Source: Rhynchospora pubera (taxonomy: Eukaryota > Streptophyta > Magnoliopsida > Poales > Cyperaceae). From it: 64,000 nucleotides of DNA. The stretch spans positions 44,070,812-44,134,811 of the forward strand of contig CM051461.1 of the NCBI GenBank assembly GCA_028095005.1. The letters are read 5' to 3'. A program made the position numbers and the translations under genes. The stretch's first letter is position 1, and each line of letters opens with the position of its first letter. Of this stretch, positions 25,268 to 37,500 are shown piece after piece. The notes under the pieces were generated by a model. That model was not told where the DNA came from. It was given only the letters and a program-made list of their open reading frames with translations, and did no database searches.

Positions 25268-28200
25268 TCAAAAGATGTGGTGCAAAATAGGAGGATGTCG
25301 GTGTGAAATGGCAGTTATAATTAGGCCTAAAAGCATAGGTGTTCATTTTCTGTGTTCATATGAGAAGTGTGTGCACATGCTATTTGCCTACTTGATGTCA
25401 TGACTCATGTCATGGGAAGTTTTCAGCGCGCATTTTTTTCTTTAATAGTCCTTGTACCTTTATATTGTGCTAAAAATGATTATAGAAGTATTGACTTGAA
25501 TTCAAAGTCTCCTCTGTTCAGCTTAGCTTTTAGCTGGCAGTTCACTATTTTTGCAATATTTTTTTGTCCCTATTTGCATATTCGTTTTATTGGCTGGGTG
25601 GCAATTAAAAAAATACAATGTACCTTCTCTCCTCCATTAAATAACGTATACTGACCGGAACGGCGGAGGGAGTATGATTTCATTGGATCAACTCAACTGA
25701 GTTATTTTAGGAAAAGAACATAAATCAATTATATCTTCATTAATTTTATAACGAGCCTAATAACCATGCTTCATAGATTCACCTCAAATACTCTTTATCA
25801 AATTTTTCTATGTTTAAATTTTTTAACTAAGATACAATTGTTGATAGCTGTCACGACGATTTTGCTAAAAACAAAAATAATAAACTAACCTTTTTTTTTT
25901 TTAACGGAACTGAATCACCCTTTATGAACTTACCACAAACATCCCTCCCTCGTGAATGTTTCACGAAATAGTATGTCGATGCATATTGGGTTTAGTTGAC
26001 AGGTGTCATGCAATTTTGATGAAGTCAAAATTCATTCAACTACTTTAAAGTAACATTCTAATTTTTTTTAACTTATTTACAAACAACTCCAGCATGAATG
26101 AATATTTGTTTGAGATATATATGGGTCTTGTGGCAATGTATACAATGGTTATTTGCTTTTCTACAAAGTTAATTAAAAGCAGGTAGAAGATATTTAGTTA
26201 ACGAAATTAAAATAATTATAATATTCATTTTACAATTATCAACCTTCAAAAAGGGGAAAAGAATTATGAATGTCAGCAGGTCAATTGACTCTCAAAGTGG
26301 CTCCGCCGCTGAACAAGTAAGAAACAGTTGAATTATTATTTTTTTTCAAAATCTGAATTAATTTGACAGAAGTATCAAAGTTTGGCTTGTTGCATCCTGC
26401 TTTCATATTTATATTTACATGGATTTCGTTTTTTTTTTAATAAATTGTTGTCATTTTTAAAATAATATGTTATTAGACGTTACGTCCTCTTTTCATATTA
26501 TTTTTGCGTCAGAACAGAAAACCTATGATATTTCTGATGACCATAATATTCTACGAAAATCATGACTAGTTTAATTTCCTATTATTTCAGCTATTATACG
26601 AATTAGTAGTAATGGGAACTAAAACAAAATATTCATTTTATTTAAGACACGTCAGCCATGACGGTTGTGCGGATATCAGGGTTGACAATATCTTAAAAAA
26701 TTAATAAATATTGATTGCTAAAAAATATGATGGTCACTGCAATAATTTGCGTTTAATGAGCACTTCAATAAATAGTTTCTACATACCTTTTTAGTTAGAA
26801 GGCAGAACTACACCTGTCTTCTTGCGTTTAATCTCAGCCAACATTATTATATTTTATAAATATCTCATATATTTATTTCGCATTTTGTAGAACTTTAAAC
26901 TGGATATGTATACTGTCGTTTTTGGTAAAGTGGGGCCAAATATTAGTGGCCTAAAATTTGACCCCGTTAGTTACGTTAATGAAATGTGAAAATACTCAAA
27001 AGAAAAAAGAAAAATAAAATAAAATAGAGAAGTCACAATCTAGAAGGCTGCTATCGAATATCAAAAAGCATTATCTTGTTATCCAGATTTAAATTGCCGA
27101 AATTTAAGTATCATTGTCCCAATCGGCCACAAGAATTAAGGTTTTGTGTGTATGAAGTGTACATAGCATTGATACGAGCCGTGTACATATAATTTTCTAG
27201 CATTTAATTTTTTTTTTCTAGAACATACTAAAAATGAAGTAAACCTAGATTGTCTTTCTTTCTATTTTTTCTTGTAAATAATTTGGCTATTCATTTATAT
27301 TTTTCTAAAAAGTATTCATGCCAACATTGTTAAAATCGGAGTCCCAAATATCAAACTATTTCGTAATAAAATGACGTTATTCAACTAATTAATTTTGTAT
27401 TAAATGAAAAATAAAACAGAGTTAGTTACAATGTTAACTAATTGATGGCTTCGTAGTATTTATTATGAACCAAATTAGAACATAATTATGCAATGCAGTA
27501 AATAACAATTTTCGTCGACTGATTTATGTCGAGAGACTTAATTTGCAATTTTTTTTATGTTTAGAGATATTTATATACTTTCTTGCCGTAATGCTTCTGC
27601 TCTTTCTGATCTATTTCTCTCTGTTTTCCTGTTTTATTTTTTTTTCACTTTTTCATGTTTTGATAATTACACCAACATAAGCTCAAACATAACACATGAA
27701 GAGGGCGCTGAATACATTATTAATTTATTTACAATAATATCTAAGAAGATTTAAAATTAAAAGATTAATTGGGTCCGTATATGATCATGCATGTATAATG
27801 TATGTAATTCCTTCAGCATTACCTCATGTTGACCTATGCTTATTTTAATTACCACGTATAAATCGTTCGGGACATTTAGGATTATGTCAAATCTGTACAG
27901 TTCTCGCTCAAACCGGGGGGGGGGGGGGGGGGGGGGGGTAGTTGCGCTGCATGTCTAGGTCAAATTAATATAGGATATTAAAACTTAGAAGCATCTAACA
28001 TATACGAAACCACAAAATGACAAAATGTTATCAACTATTAGCTCTAGGCATTATTGTTTTAAAAAAGCTTTTGCTTTGAATTTAGTGAAGTTCAGATCTA
28101 TATATGGGCTCCATGAAAGAAATAAAAAGAAAAAAAATGAAATGCAAACTAACTTAGCTTTTAATGCTGATTGTGGATATTTTTTGTATGTCCATCAATT

Positions 28201-29470
28201 ACGTTTTCAAACACTAAATAATACAAGCATGCGCGCATACAATTCAATGCATATAAAAAGGTCCCTTTTTAAAAATAAATGAATTTAAGAAAAGAACCTC
28301 CAATGATAACAATTGATGTTAACTATAAGTTACCTTGGATCAGAATTCAATTTTAATTACGTCTCTTGATAATAACAACTTAACGTACGTCTTAACCAAT
28401 GAAAGGCAATTCATACGTCAGTAAGAACATCATTGTAAAACTAGTGTCACAGATGCAGCTTCCCATTTTGGTATTAAGTCCAAAATTTTGTTCTTCTTGA
28501 AATGGGATTGTGTAATCTTCATGCTTAATTTATCTCTTTTGAATTAAATAAAACAAGAATGTACCTTATTAACCACTTAAATACATCTCAGTGTCTCACC
28601 ATTTGTCACGCTTTTTGTGATACTAAGCAATCTGGGTTTATATTATCCGTTTCTTGTGATAAACTTTTTCTTTTCTTTTTTTAAGCTTAACGGGCAAAGT
28701 ATCTCTTTCCAGAGGAGAGAACCGGAAGCCACGTATTAGCCACCTATGGTGCCACATCAACAAGTTAAAAAATTATGATCTAAGTAGTTGATTTTTGGGG
28801 CCATGGATTGAGAGTGCGCACCAACTCAATTTCTCAATAATACAAAATACTATTTTTTTTGTTTTACCGAATTGAATGGCATAATTAAATTAGGATTATT
28901 AATGCATACTAATTTTTTGGTGGCTTGCTAACAATCTCTAGCATCTAACGTTAATACATCGCTAGCAAGTACGAATGTTGATGCGCCATAAATGTGAAAT
29001 TGGTACAAACTAAACTTTGTATAATGTTAGTAATTACGATTAACAAACAACATTAATAAGTGATAAGCAGATATGAACAAATGTTTAAATAGCGCAAAAA
29101 TCGCATTTAGTTTATATCATGTCGATATATATAGAGTTGGCACTTTTGTACATTATGCACATTAATTAAAATCGAAATAGCGCTCTAAAGTGCTCTTGTG
29201 TAAACCGTATTGATCATGAGTCATGACGAATAATGCTCGATATGTCAATATTAAAAACTATTTTCAAATTTTTTTATTTTAGATTTCATGGCACCATTTT
29301 TTATACATGTCATGAATAAATAAGTTTTATGAGCGCTCCAAGCAAATTCATGAACCTTATAATGTTTTAGGCCATACCTTAACTTTTTTTTTTTCCCTAA
29401 CAAAATGTGTTCTGGAATATGAAACAAAAGACAGATCAATTCCTAGAGCACCTTCGTTAATGGAAAACCA
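25268..29470. other. AT-rich spacer; no gene recognised
   Basis: No convincing coding region, RNA gene or bounded element. A possible MITE remnant ends in CGGCGGAGGGAGTA near 25672, a word typical of one plant MITE group, but its partner end is unclear. A long G tract lies at 27915-27938. All open frames are short and compositionally random. Confidence 0.5.
27915..27938. repeat. Poly-G tract of 24 bases
   Basis: An uninterrupted run of G between AACC and TAGTTG in otherwise AT-rich DNA. Such runs are rare, prone to length error in sequencing, and can form quadruplex structures. Confidence 0.95.
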
Positions 29471-29790
29471 GTGTTTTCAATACCCTATCGGTTGCATGTG
29501 GTCTAGTGGCTCACTGGTAAGAGCACTAGACTGGTTTTCAAAAAGACAAGAATTCAAGTCCTGCATGCACTTTTAATTTCAGAAAAAGTTAGATGATAAA
29601 GACCTCCCTCTTTCTTCAAATACCCTATCGGTTATCGAAAAATTCCTATATACCGAGTACTGAAATAGTGACCAAAACGACAGTATCCGTTATGTGAAAG
29701 AAAATACCGGAAATTTTCAGAAAATACAGAAAAATACTGAATTTCGGTCACCAAGCCGGTAGAGGTGCCAGCATCGCTTGGAAAATACTG
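29471..29790. repeat. Dispersed repeat (second copy), split by a SINE
   Basis: The same ordered phrases as at 22218-22395: ACCAGTGTTTTCAATACC, CGAAAAATTCC, AAAACGACAGTATCCG, TTTCAGAAAATA and AGCCGGTAGAGGTGCC. It is interrupted by the SINE at 29494-29618, which duplicated 15 bases of it. Removing the SINE and one duplicate restores the same order as in the first copy. Confidence 0.75.
29494..29618 (+). mobile_element. tRNA-derived SINE
   Basis: A 125-bp insertion flanked by a perfect 15-bp target duplication AATACCCTATCGGTT (29479-29493 and 29619-29633). The head has a pol III A-box-like GGTCTAGTGGCTCACTGGTA and a B-box-like AATTCAAGTCC, as in a tRNA-derived promoter. The tail AAAGTTAGATGATAAAGACC followed by TCCCTCTTTCTTC resembles the tail of the SINE at 52143-52290, so both likely belong to one family or share a 3' module. 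Confidence 0.88.
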
Positions 29791-29959
29791 TGTAAAATTG
29801 ACTGTTAGATATGGATCAGATCGTCACAATTCTAACCATGTCTGCGGAGGAAAAACTCGTGATGCCAATTAATCCCCACTTTTGAAGGAAACCCTCTTTT
29901 GTAAACTAGGATAAATCCATTTTTGCAATAGGTACAACACGAAATTGGAATGAAAGGAA

Positions 29960-29988
29960 CTAGCTATCGCATCGCGCTTCGCGCGATG
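29960..29988 (-). other. Helitron 3' terminus (hairpin plus CTAG)
   Basis: On the minus strand the stem CATCGCGC-GAA-GCGCGATG (29988-29970) is followed by CGATAG and the terminal CTAG (29963-29960), then host T. An eight-base-pair stem with a three-base loop close to CTAG is the usual rolling-circle termination signal. Confidence 0.9.
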
Positions 29989-30419
29989 TAAGTTTTAATC
30001 TGTGTTGATTATACTGTCTGGGGTAGAAGGTTTTTTTTTTTTTCAAGGAAGAGTTTAATCTGTAATGATTTGTACAGGTTAAAATCAGTTCTGAATACTA
30101 TTAGTTGAGTGAATTAATAAATCAGCGACTGCAGAGCTTAACGCCAAATAAGGAAATGGAAGAATTATTGAAAGCAAATAGTTCAATTATTTTACAAAGC
30201 AAGCAATAATGGCATCAAAGAGAATTCCAAAGAGAACATTGTTTGATCTGTGATATTTGTTTTGTTCTCGTGTCAGGCATGTGAGGTATAGATTCCATTT
30301 CTTGTGGTTCTTTTTTGGATGGTCATGAGGTGAACATCATATCACATGCATACTGTTTGGATCTCTATATATTATAGATGTAGCAGTCCACAAAGGTGCA
30401 AGTTTAGTTTTTGGTTTCA

Positions 30420-30900
30420 GACAAAAATTTGGGGAGCTATGTGGAGGGAAAAGAAGTGTATGCACATACAGTGCTTTGATAAGAGAATGAGAAATGCTAT
30501 GAGGGGATACATTAGTTAGCCCAGAGATAGAATTTGTCGTTCTCTTTTCGAAGCAACTATATGGGTAGATACTGGAGTAATTGTACATTTGTGTTACTTA
30601 GGTGTTGATCTTTCAAGTATTGATGATAGAACAAAAAGATCTAAGTTGCTAGGGAAGATGCTGGTTGGGAGGTGTATGAATGGTATTATAAGTATATGCC
30701 TATATAGTGCTTCTGAGAGAGAATGTCAAATGTGTTGAGGGCCTGGATCAGGTAGTGTATGTACAACATTTCTCATTTTCTTTTCGAAGCAACTATATGT
30801 GTGTATGCTGGATTGATTTTGTGTCTGTGAGTTGTTCATCTATGTAGTGTCCACCATGATACAAAAAAATTTAAATGGCTAGAGGTAGAAATGCATCACA
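30420..30900. repeat. Diverged direct repeat of about 240 bp in the Helitron 3' region
   Basis: TTCTCTTTTCGAAGCAACTA at about 30540 recurs near 30780 as TTCTTTTCGAAGCAACTA. Surrounding phrases follow in the same order (GTATGCACATACAGTGCTT versus GTATGCCTATATAGTGCTT; AAGTTGCTAG versus AATGGCTAG). The copies differ substantially, so the duplication is old. No coding signal was seen in 29989-31581. Confidence 0.7.
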
Positions 30901-31581
30901 GTTTTTTGTTAGAACAATAGAGAGCCAGAGATTGTCTATAGAAAGCAAAATATTTTTTTTTACACATGAAGTAGGCCATTACAGGGTTTCAACTGTGTGT
31001 AACAGCTAGGAGGATGGTCTCATGCTGCTATTATATAATGCAGTTGAAGACTGTAACGGTACACAAAAGCAAGGATACCATATAGTAAGGCATGTTAATA
31101 AGAGGATCTGTTTTCCTTATGTTTTTTATAGAGGACATATATCATACATTGTAAAAAGCGAGGGCTGGTTTTTTAAGTACCACAAAATAGAAGAGTGCAG
31201 GAGAGATAATCTTCTTGTTCTTGTAGGTTTCTTGCATATTATACATCTGTCGTTCCAGAGCAGGACATTTCAATGGGTATGGCTGAAATTGATTTCAGTA
31301 AGAAATGCTATGTGTCAGGTTTGACTGTAGATAGATAGAGTGATAGGTACATGTAATTGAGAAGGTCTAATTTCATAGAGAATAGTAGTGCTATCGTTAT
31401 CAGAAAGGTTGTACCTGGCGTCAGTGGGAGCTGTGTCAAGGACGGGCGAGGAAGGTTTTTTTTTCGGTGGATCCATAGTATCATGTGATGGATATGAGTG
31501 CAGATCTGTTTCTTGGACAGATACACTGCTAATAGACCATGTTTACATCATGAGTGAAATTCTGCAGGAATTTCATGTTGT

Positions 31582-34481
31582 TTAAGAAAAGAAAGTGTCA
31601 TCAGAATTATTGTTGGGTAGAGGTAGTGACCTTTTTAGAGGGGGTGTTTCTATGTCTGAGAAGAGCCTTTTCTTAGCGACAGTAGAGGGTGCACATTGGT
31701 CCTGGTGAAAAGCAGGCTGTTTCCTGCATAGGAGTAGTAGTTTCTGTGAGCAATATGTGTTTATTGTGTTTTTTTGTTCAATTTGTTGTCAATAGTAATT
31801 TTCTATGTGTGATAATGTGTGTAATAAAGTGAGTGCAGGACAGAAAGATCTTGTAATCAAAAGAACCCTTTTTTATCCGGAGATGGTGGGTGCTCGGTTG
31901 AGACAGGTGTTCTGCAATGAAATGCTGGTGGGGGTGTAGATACGTGTGGCAAGTGGATTGTCTGAGTTGAGATGATTTCATGTGGGATAGTTTCACTGTA
32001 AAAAAAAAATTTATGTCAGTAATCTTTTTTATGAGGGAAAGGTCGATATAAAGGGTGCTAATCGATTCACGATATACAAAAAGAGAAAGGTAAAATTTTT
32101 TTTATTGTTTGATACAGTGCCCCTGACCTTGTTGCTCCTTCTGTTGTGTGCTGAATAGGAATAGAGGAATCTTCATGTGTGGTCGTCAAAAAGAGAGAAC
32201 TGGTTGGAGGGACTGCATCGACACGAATGATGGTATTCATTCCGACTCCTTCAAATTTTGCTGATTCTTTTGGTAGGACGATGAACTGGCAGGATTTTCC
32301 AATAATTGCAAGGACTTGTTTTGGTACATCACCGCCTGCTGTGTCTTCTTCCTTTATCATTGCTTTCACATCAGCACCGATGAGGATTTTTGCAACTCCT
32401 CCAAGTGCTGTCATTTCTGCTGTGTCTGTGTGATCCTTAACTTTGAGCACGAGATTGTACCTGTTCAGGCCAGATAGTGCTAATGACAACGAATCCAAAT
32501 AATACTATTCTGAAAATCTATTTTTTCTGAGGTCATGTATACAGTCTTAATTTTTTTTTCTGGTAGGAGGATCTGTAATTAATTTTTTTGTGCTATAAAC
32601 CGAAACAGTCTGTTTTATATTTGCGTCTGTGGTGTACTGTGATAGAGAGATACATACCAATCGATATAGTCATCCCGGCGCATGCTGCATCTGTAGCAAT
32701 AGCGGTTCTTTAATTTGCTCATACATTTTTTGCATGCGGGATAGTGCCATTCGTACCTATTGATGAGATCGACAATTGTCCCAACACATTTGTATACAGT
32801 ATTCTGCAATGCAAAGATCAATTAAATGGTTGGAATCGATAAGAACTGTGTCGTCTATGAAAGAGAATGAGATGCAGGCATTTTTTTTTTAAATAGTTGT
32901 TTTTTCATTTTTGAGAAAAAGTGAATGGCTATGTGTTATTTCTGAGATGGAGATAGCCTCACAGATTGTGTGCTGACTGGTATAGCAAGAAATTCTGAGA
33001 TAGTCACTGCATGTGGATCAGACTGTTCTATGCGCCCAGGAGCGTTTCCAACTGCCACGCCATCATATGGTGGACCTTGTGTGTCAAGGACAATTGGTGG
33101 TAAGTTGTTTGGTAGACTGCACAAAGAAATGCGATAAATCAATAGGAATGTTTTGTTGTTCATTATGCGTCACAAGCACTGTGATATGCAGAGTCAGTGT
33201 GTACCTCTGAGTGAAATGAACAATCTGTGGGATGGTCTTGTCGAAATAGAATCTTGTTGCACTTATTGCTTTGACATTATAGGTATCTGTAGAAGGAGAA
33301 TGGTCTGTAAGTTGATGGTAAAATATATTGATATTATGCTGATAAGAAACCATTGTTCGTCTCAGAAACTATAGGGAGAGCGGTCTATTAATTCATTATC
33401 TGGATGTAGAATGGTTTAGATCTGCAATTTTTTTTTTGGTAAGTTTGATAAGGGAGCAGAGCTCTGTAAGATATAAAAACTGACCGTCCCATTCGTTAAC
33501 TTGGACCGCAGCACATATGACAACTACTGGGGTATTTTTGGATTCTTCATGGAGACTGGCTGTATCAAATAAGGGGAGAAATTGTCTCCAAAGCGTCACT
33601 TCGAGCATGTAGCCTCTGAGCATTCCAGAAGGGAAAAAAAATAAAATAAAGAGGATGGTACATGCATAGTTTGAATAAAAATGATGCAGGAAAATAATAC
33701 AATCAATTGTATCTGCAGGAAGGAGGAAAAAAAATAGATAGTGCTGAAAGATACCTTTCATCTGCCAGATACATCATCTGCGCAGGCCTGCGATCGTCTG
33801 CATCATTGTCAGGCCTGGGAGTACTGAATCCAGCAATCCTACCAATGATATCTATGATAAAAGAATGAGAAGAAAAGAAAAGAGATGCCAGAAATAGTAT
33901 TAGTGTCATGCAGAGCTATGAAAATTTGTATTGTAAAAAGGGGATAGTCACCTATCATTTTATTAGTATCTGTGATATCAGTTCCGACGGCATCTAAACG
34001 GTGCAGATCAAAGTAGTGCATTGGGATTTGCAAGCTCGCAGAAGCGAGCGGCGTCAGAGTAGTCTGTCTTGTGAATGAAATGATATGATCTCCTTTGACA
34101 GCATGATATTGCTTGGGCGCAGCTTTGACTGAGAATTTTGCTACTTCACAGAGACGGCCTTCTTCTAATAGTCTTGAGAGCCTTTGGTAATGCTCTTTCT
34201 GTATCCTTGCCTCTATAACACTACCCTGTAAGAATATGTATTAATATGAATTAGTGCTGGAAGAGAGAGTAGACTAAAACTATGCATCTAGAGAGAAGAA
34301 GAATAACAGGTTTGAAAAAAAAAGTAAAGAATCATACCGCTGCATCCATCAGAATAGCAGCATAATACCATATTGTTGGATTATGTGGAGCTTTTGCAGG
34401 CCACACCCTCATTATTCTTGCCTGTATCCTGACTGAGTGGGGCCTGTTTGGCAGGTCAGAGATGTTCACCAGGTCCAACAT
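31582..34481 (-). CDS. Helitron-borne RPA1-like single-strand DNA-binding protein
   Basis: Ten exons read in frame: 34481-34338, 34225-33952, 33851-33755, 33615-33485, 33304-33205, 33116-32963, 32803-32658, 32460-32128, 31995-31867 and 31723-31582 (1650 bases, 549 aa plus stop). The order of parts is that of the large subunit of replication protein A: an OB fold (SVRIQARIMRVWPAK, residues 14-28), a DUF223-like region, a second OB fold (GYMLEVTLWRQF), then a zinc finger with Cys 324, 327, 336 and 339 inside a C-terminal OB fold, and a low-complexity tail with VAKKRLFSD. It should coat single-stranded DNA during rolling-circle transposition. The donor of exon 9 (GG|GTTC) is weak. An acceptor AG lies six bases before the ATG and only about 100 bases after the RepHel stop, so the first exon may be spliced to RepHel; an unspliced ATG at 34580 is another possible start. 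Confidence 0.85.
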
Positions 34482-34487
34482 GTTGAT

Positions 34488-34589
34488 CTGCAAAAGATTC
34501 ATAACAATGAGAAGTACAGAAAAAAGAGGAGAGACTTGGCCACAAACAGTAAGACATAAATTGCAATAGAGTGGTGACATAGATCATAC
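34488..34589 (-). other. Candidate intron containing the RepHel stop codon
   Basis: On the minus strand this 102-base stretch starts GTATGA and ends TTTTGCAG, is rich in T, and has the size of a plant intron. The RepHel stop TGA is bases 4-6 of it. Removing it joins RepHel residue 1517 (ending CFLF) in frame to INMLDLVN of the RPA-like protein, giving a predicted 2068-aa fusion. If retained, RepHel ends at residue 1518. Confidence 0.6.
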
Positions 34590-37500
34590 AAAAAGAAAAC
34601 ATTGAATTGGTGCTACAGTTACTGTACCTATCTCTGAATAGATTTCTCTGTACACTATATTTTTTGTGTAGCCTCTGTGTGCATCGGTTCTGTTAGGTAT
34701 TAGAATCTTTAGTCCATCAGGAGAAGTTGTTCTTGATAGCGCGACATAGAGTTGTCCATGAGCAAATACAGGTTCTGGAAGAAAAATACCTACTTTGTCT
34801 AATGATTGACCTTGGCTCTTGTTTATTGTCATTGCATAGCAGACGCGAACCGGAAACTGTTTTCTTCTGAGATTGAATGGCAGATTGGTATCTTCATGTA
34901 CAAAGATTATTCTAGGAATATACACTTCCTGTCCTATGGCACTGCCTGTGATGATACGTGCCTTGAGGAATTTATCGGCACATTCAGTAATAATCATTCT
35001 TGTGCCATTACAAAGCCCATTGGGTTGGTTCATATTTCGCAACAACATAACAGGAACACCGATCTTTAGGCTAAGACAGTGCGGTGGCAGACCGCCAGAA
35101 GTTATACTCTGCAGGTATTCATCTGGATAGGTCCCGCGGAGCTCATCATGGATCCTATCCTTACCTGCTGCTGTATTAGAACTATAATATTGAAATAGTT
35201 GGCCAGGCACCTCTGATAGGATTTTTTCATTCAATGAATCAACCATGTTATTTTTGGGCGCGAGTATGGCACGTTGTCGCAGATAATCATCATATACCTG
35301 CGAGGCATGCAGATCTGGGTAGATTTCATCTATGATCGCTCGTTCCTCATCGCCATCATTGTTGATCAAGAACTGTTCTGGAATCTTAATCCATTCATGT
35401 AGGAGAGCATCGTCAAGGGCTATTGCAGGGATATTTCCATCCCCAACTGCAAGAAGCCAAGAAGCAAACTCTGCAATCCTTGTTGCCTGCTGAGGATCAT
35501 CTCCACAGTGCATGAGCCGCATATTCTGTGTCAACCTCAGAACCTCAAATCGGTCCCATAAGGAAGAATAAATGATTGAGGCACCTATTGTATCGTGTCT
35601 AGAACCTCGCGGGACAACTGGCAGTATTTGCCTAAAGTCCCCACCAAGAACTATTGTAATGCCTCCAAAGGGCTTATGAGCCAATGCTGAATCTGTGCTA
35701 GCAAGTACATCTCTCAGTGTTCTATCAAGTGCTTCAAAACAATATCTGTGGCTCATGGGCGCCTCATCCCATATTATAAGCGAAGCACTCATTATAAGCC
35801 TTGCAAGCTGGCTATTTTTCTTGATATCACAGGTTGATTTGTCTGTTAAATTAATCGGTATTTTGAACCGTGAATATGCAGTGACGCCTCCTTGCATAAG
35901 GAGCGATGACAGGCCAGAAGATGCCACAGTGAGGACGATCTTTCCTTCTGATCGAAGCCTGGCTGTCAATGCAGACCACAGATGTGTCTTTCCTGTTCCA
36001 CCAGGTCCATAGACAAAGAATTGCCTGCCTTGTCTATTCTGCACAGATATGAGGATTTGGTGAAGAACATGGGTTTGCTCAGAATTGAGGCTGCCAAGCA
36101 AGACAGGAACTTGGTCTCGTAATTCAATAGTGTTATACGATAGCTGCTGAGCAAGAAGTGTGTTATTGGCCTCATAGATTCTCTGTTCTACTGGTTGAGG
36201 GAGTTTAACAGATTGAAGTGAAGAGCCACGGCTGATGAGCATGTCCTCTAATTCATACAATATATGATCTTTTAGCACTGCATCGCTGCAATTGAATTGA
36301 GGAATTCTGTGCCGTGATCGTATATTATATAATATATCATCACCCATCAACCTCCAGCATGCATCCCAAAGGTCAGCTGGATCTGTAACCTCAGAGTAAA
36401 GAAGGATGTCAACAAAAAGTTTGCGCACTTGATGCGCAGAAGCTGTCACAGCTGCTTCCTGGAGTGTATACAGCCACTCATTGTCATCATCAAGCAATCC
36501 CAAGGCATTGCAAGCCTCTTGAAAGGTTGCATAGACAATACTGTTAACAGTCCTAATATCCTGGAACGATGTAGGACCGCGCACAATGTTCAGCAACATT
36601 CGTAAATAGTAGAGTTCACCAGCATTTGGATGCACGAATAGCATTCTTGCAAGCCTCTTTCTATTCTGCTGGCGCAGTGCCCATACTTTTTCATCTTGTT
36701 TCCATGTATACTTGGATGGTATCTCAATATAGGTAAGCCCTCTGGCGAGCTCATCCTTTTTATTGAGTTCAAACCAAGCCATTAGTTTGGTTACTGAGAA
36801 AGAATCACTACTTGCTATCTCATCCAACTCTTGAAAATCAGAGAAGATAACATTGTTTTGAGAAGGAAGGTGGACAGGGAGTCTTTCAACAGATGGATAA
36901 CTATAGTGAATATCAAATGAGAAGATGCGCCAAATCGCCTCAGGAGGCGTCAAATACCTACAGTCAAGGTATTGTCCTATCTCATCCAGTGCAGCTTGTG
37001 CTGCCTCTAGCTGGTGAGAGGATGTTGATGCAGCGGCAGAAGCAGACTGCACAACTACAACGGCACGATCATGACCTTTGGTAAGATACTTAAAAAGATA
37101 CTTGACTGTTGAAGAAGTATGACACCGCTCAATATTGATATGAGCATCATACCTGAGCAACATCTTCACATTATGAGGCACTACATGGCGATTGTCAAGG
37201 ATACATCCATTTTTTTCAACTGTAATGCCATGGTCCCTTCTCTTGTATCGGACAAATTCATCGTGCGTGAGAACAGTTGATTCATTGAATTCTTTCGGAA
37301 AATACTTCTTGCATTTTCCATTGTCCATGCACGGCGAGCCAGGACGAGCTGCTCCGCATGGGCCATGCATCATAAATCGTGAAACAACCGTATAAGCCTC
37401 TGGATCAATCGATGGATCAGGTAGTTCTGCTGAGATAACAGAATCGATGCCAGATGCGGTAGAAAGTGTTGTTCTATCAATTAGCCAGAGAACGATATGG

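Noticed and set aside
25640..25675. Complete MITE ending in GGCGGAGGGAGTA
   Set aside because: The possible partner CTCCTCCATTAAATAACG is only about 30 bases away and the pairing is poor; at most a remnant.
34806..37395. Open frames on the + strand within RepHel
   Set aside because: Shadows of the RepHel reading frame on the opposite strand; no motifs.
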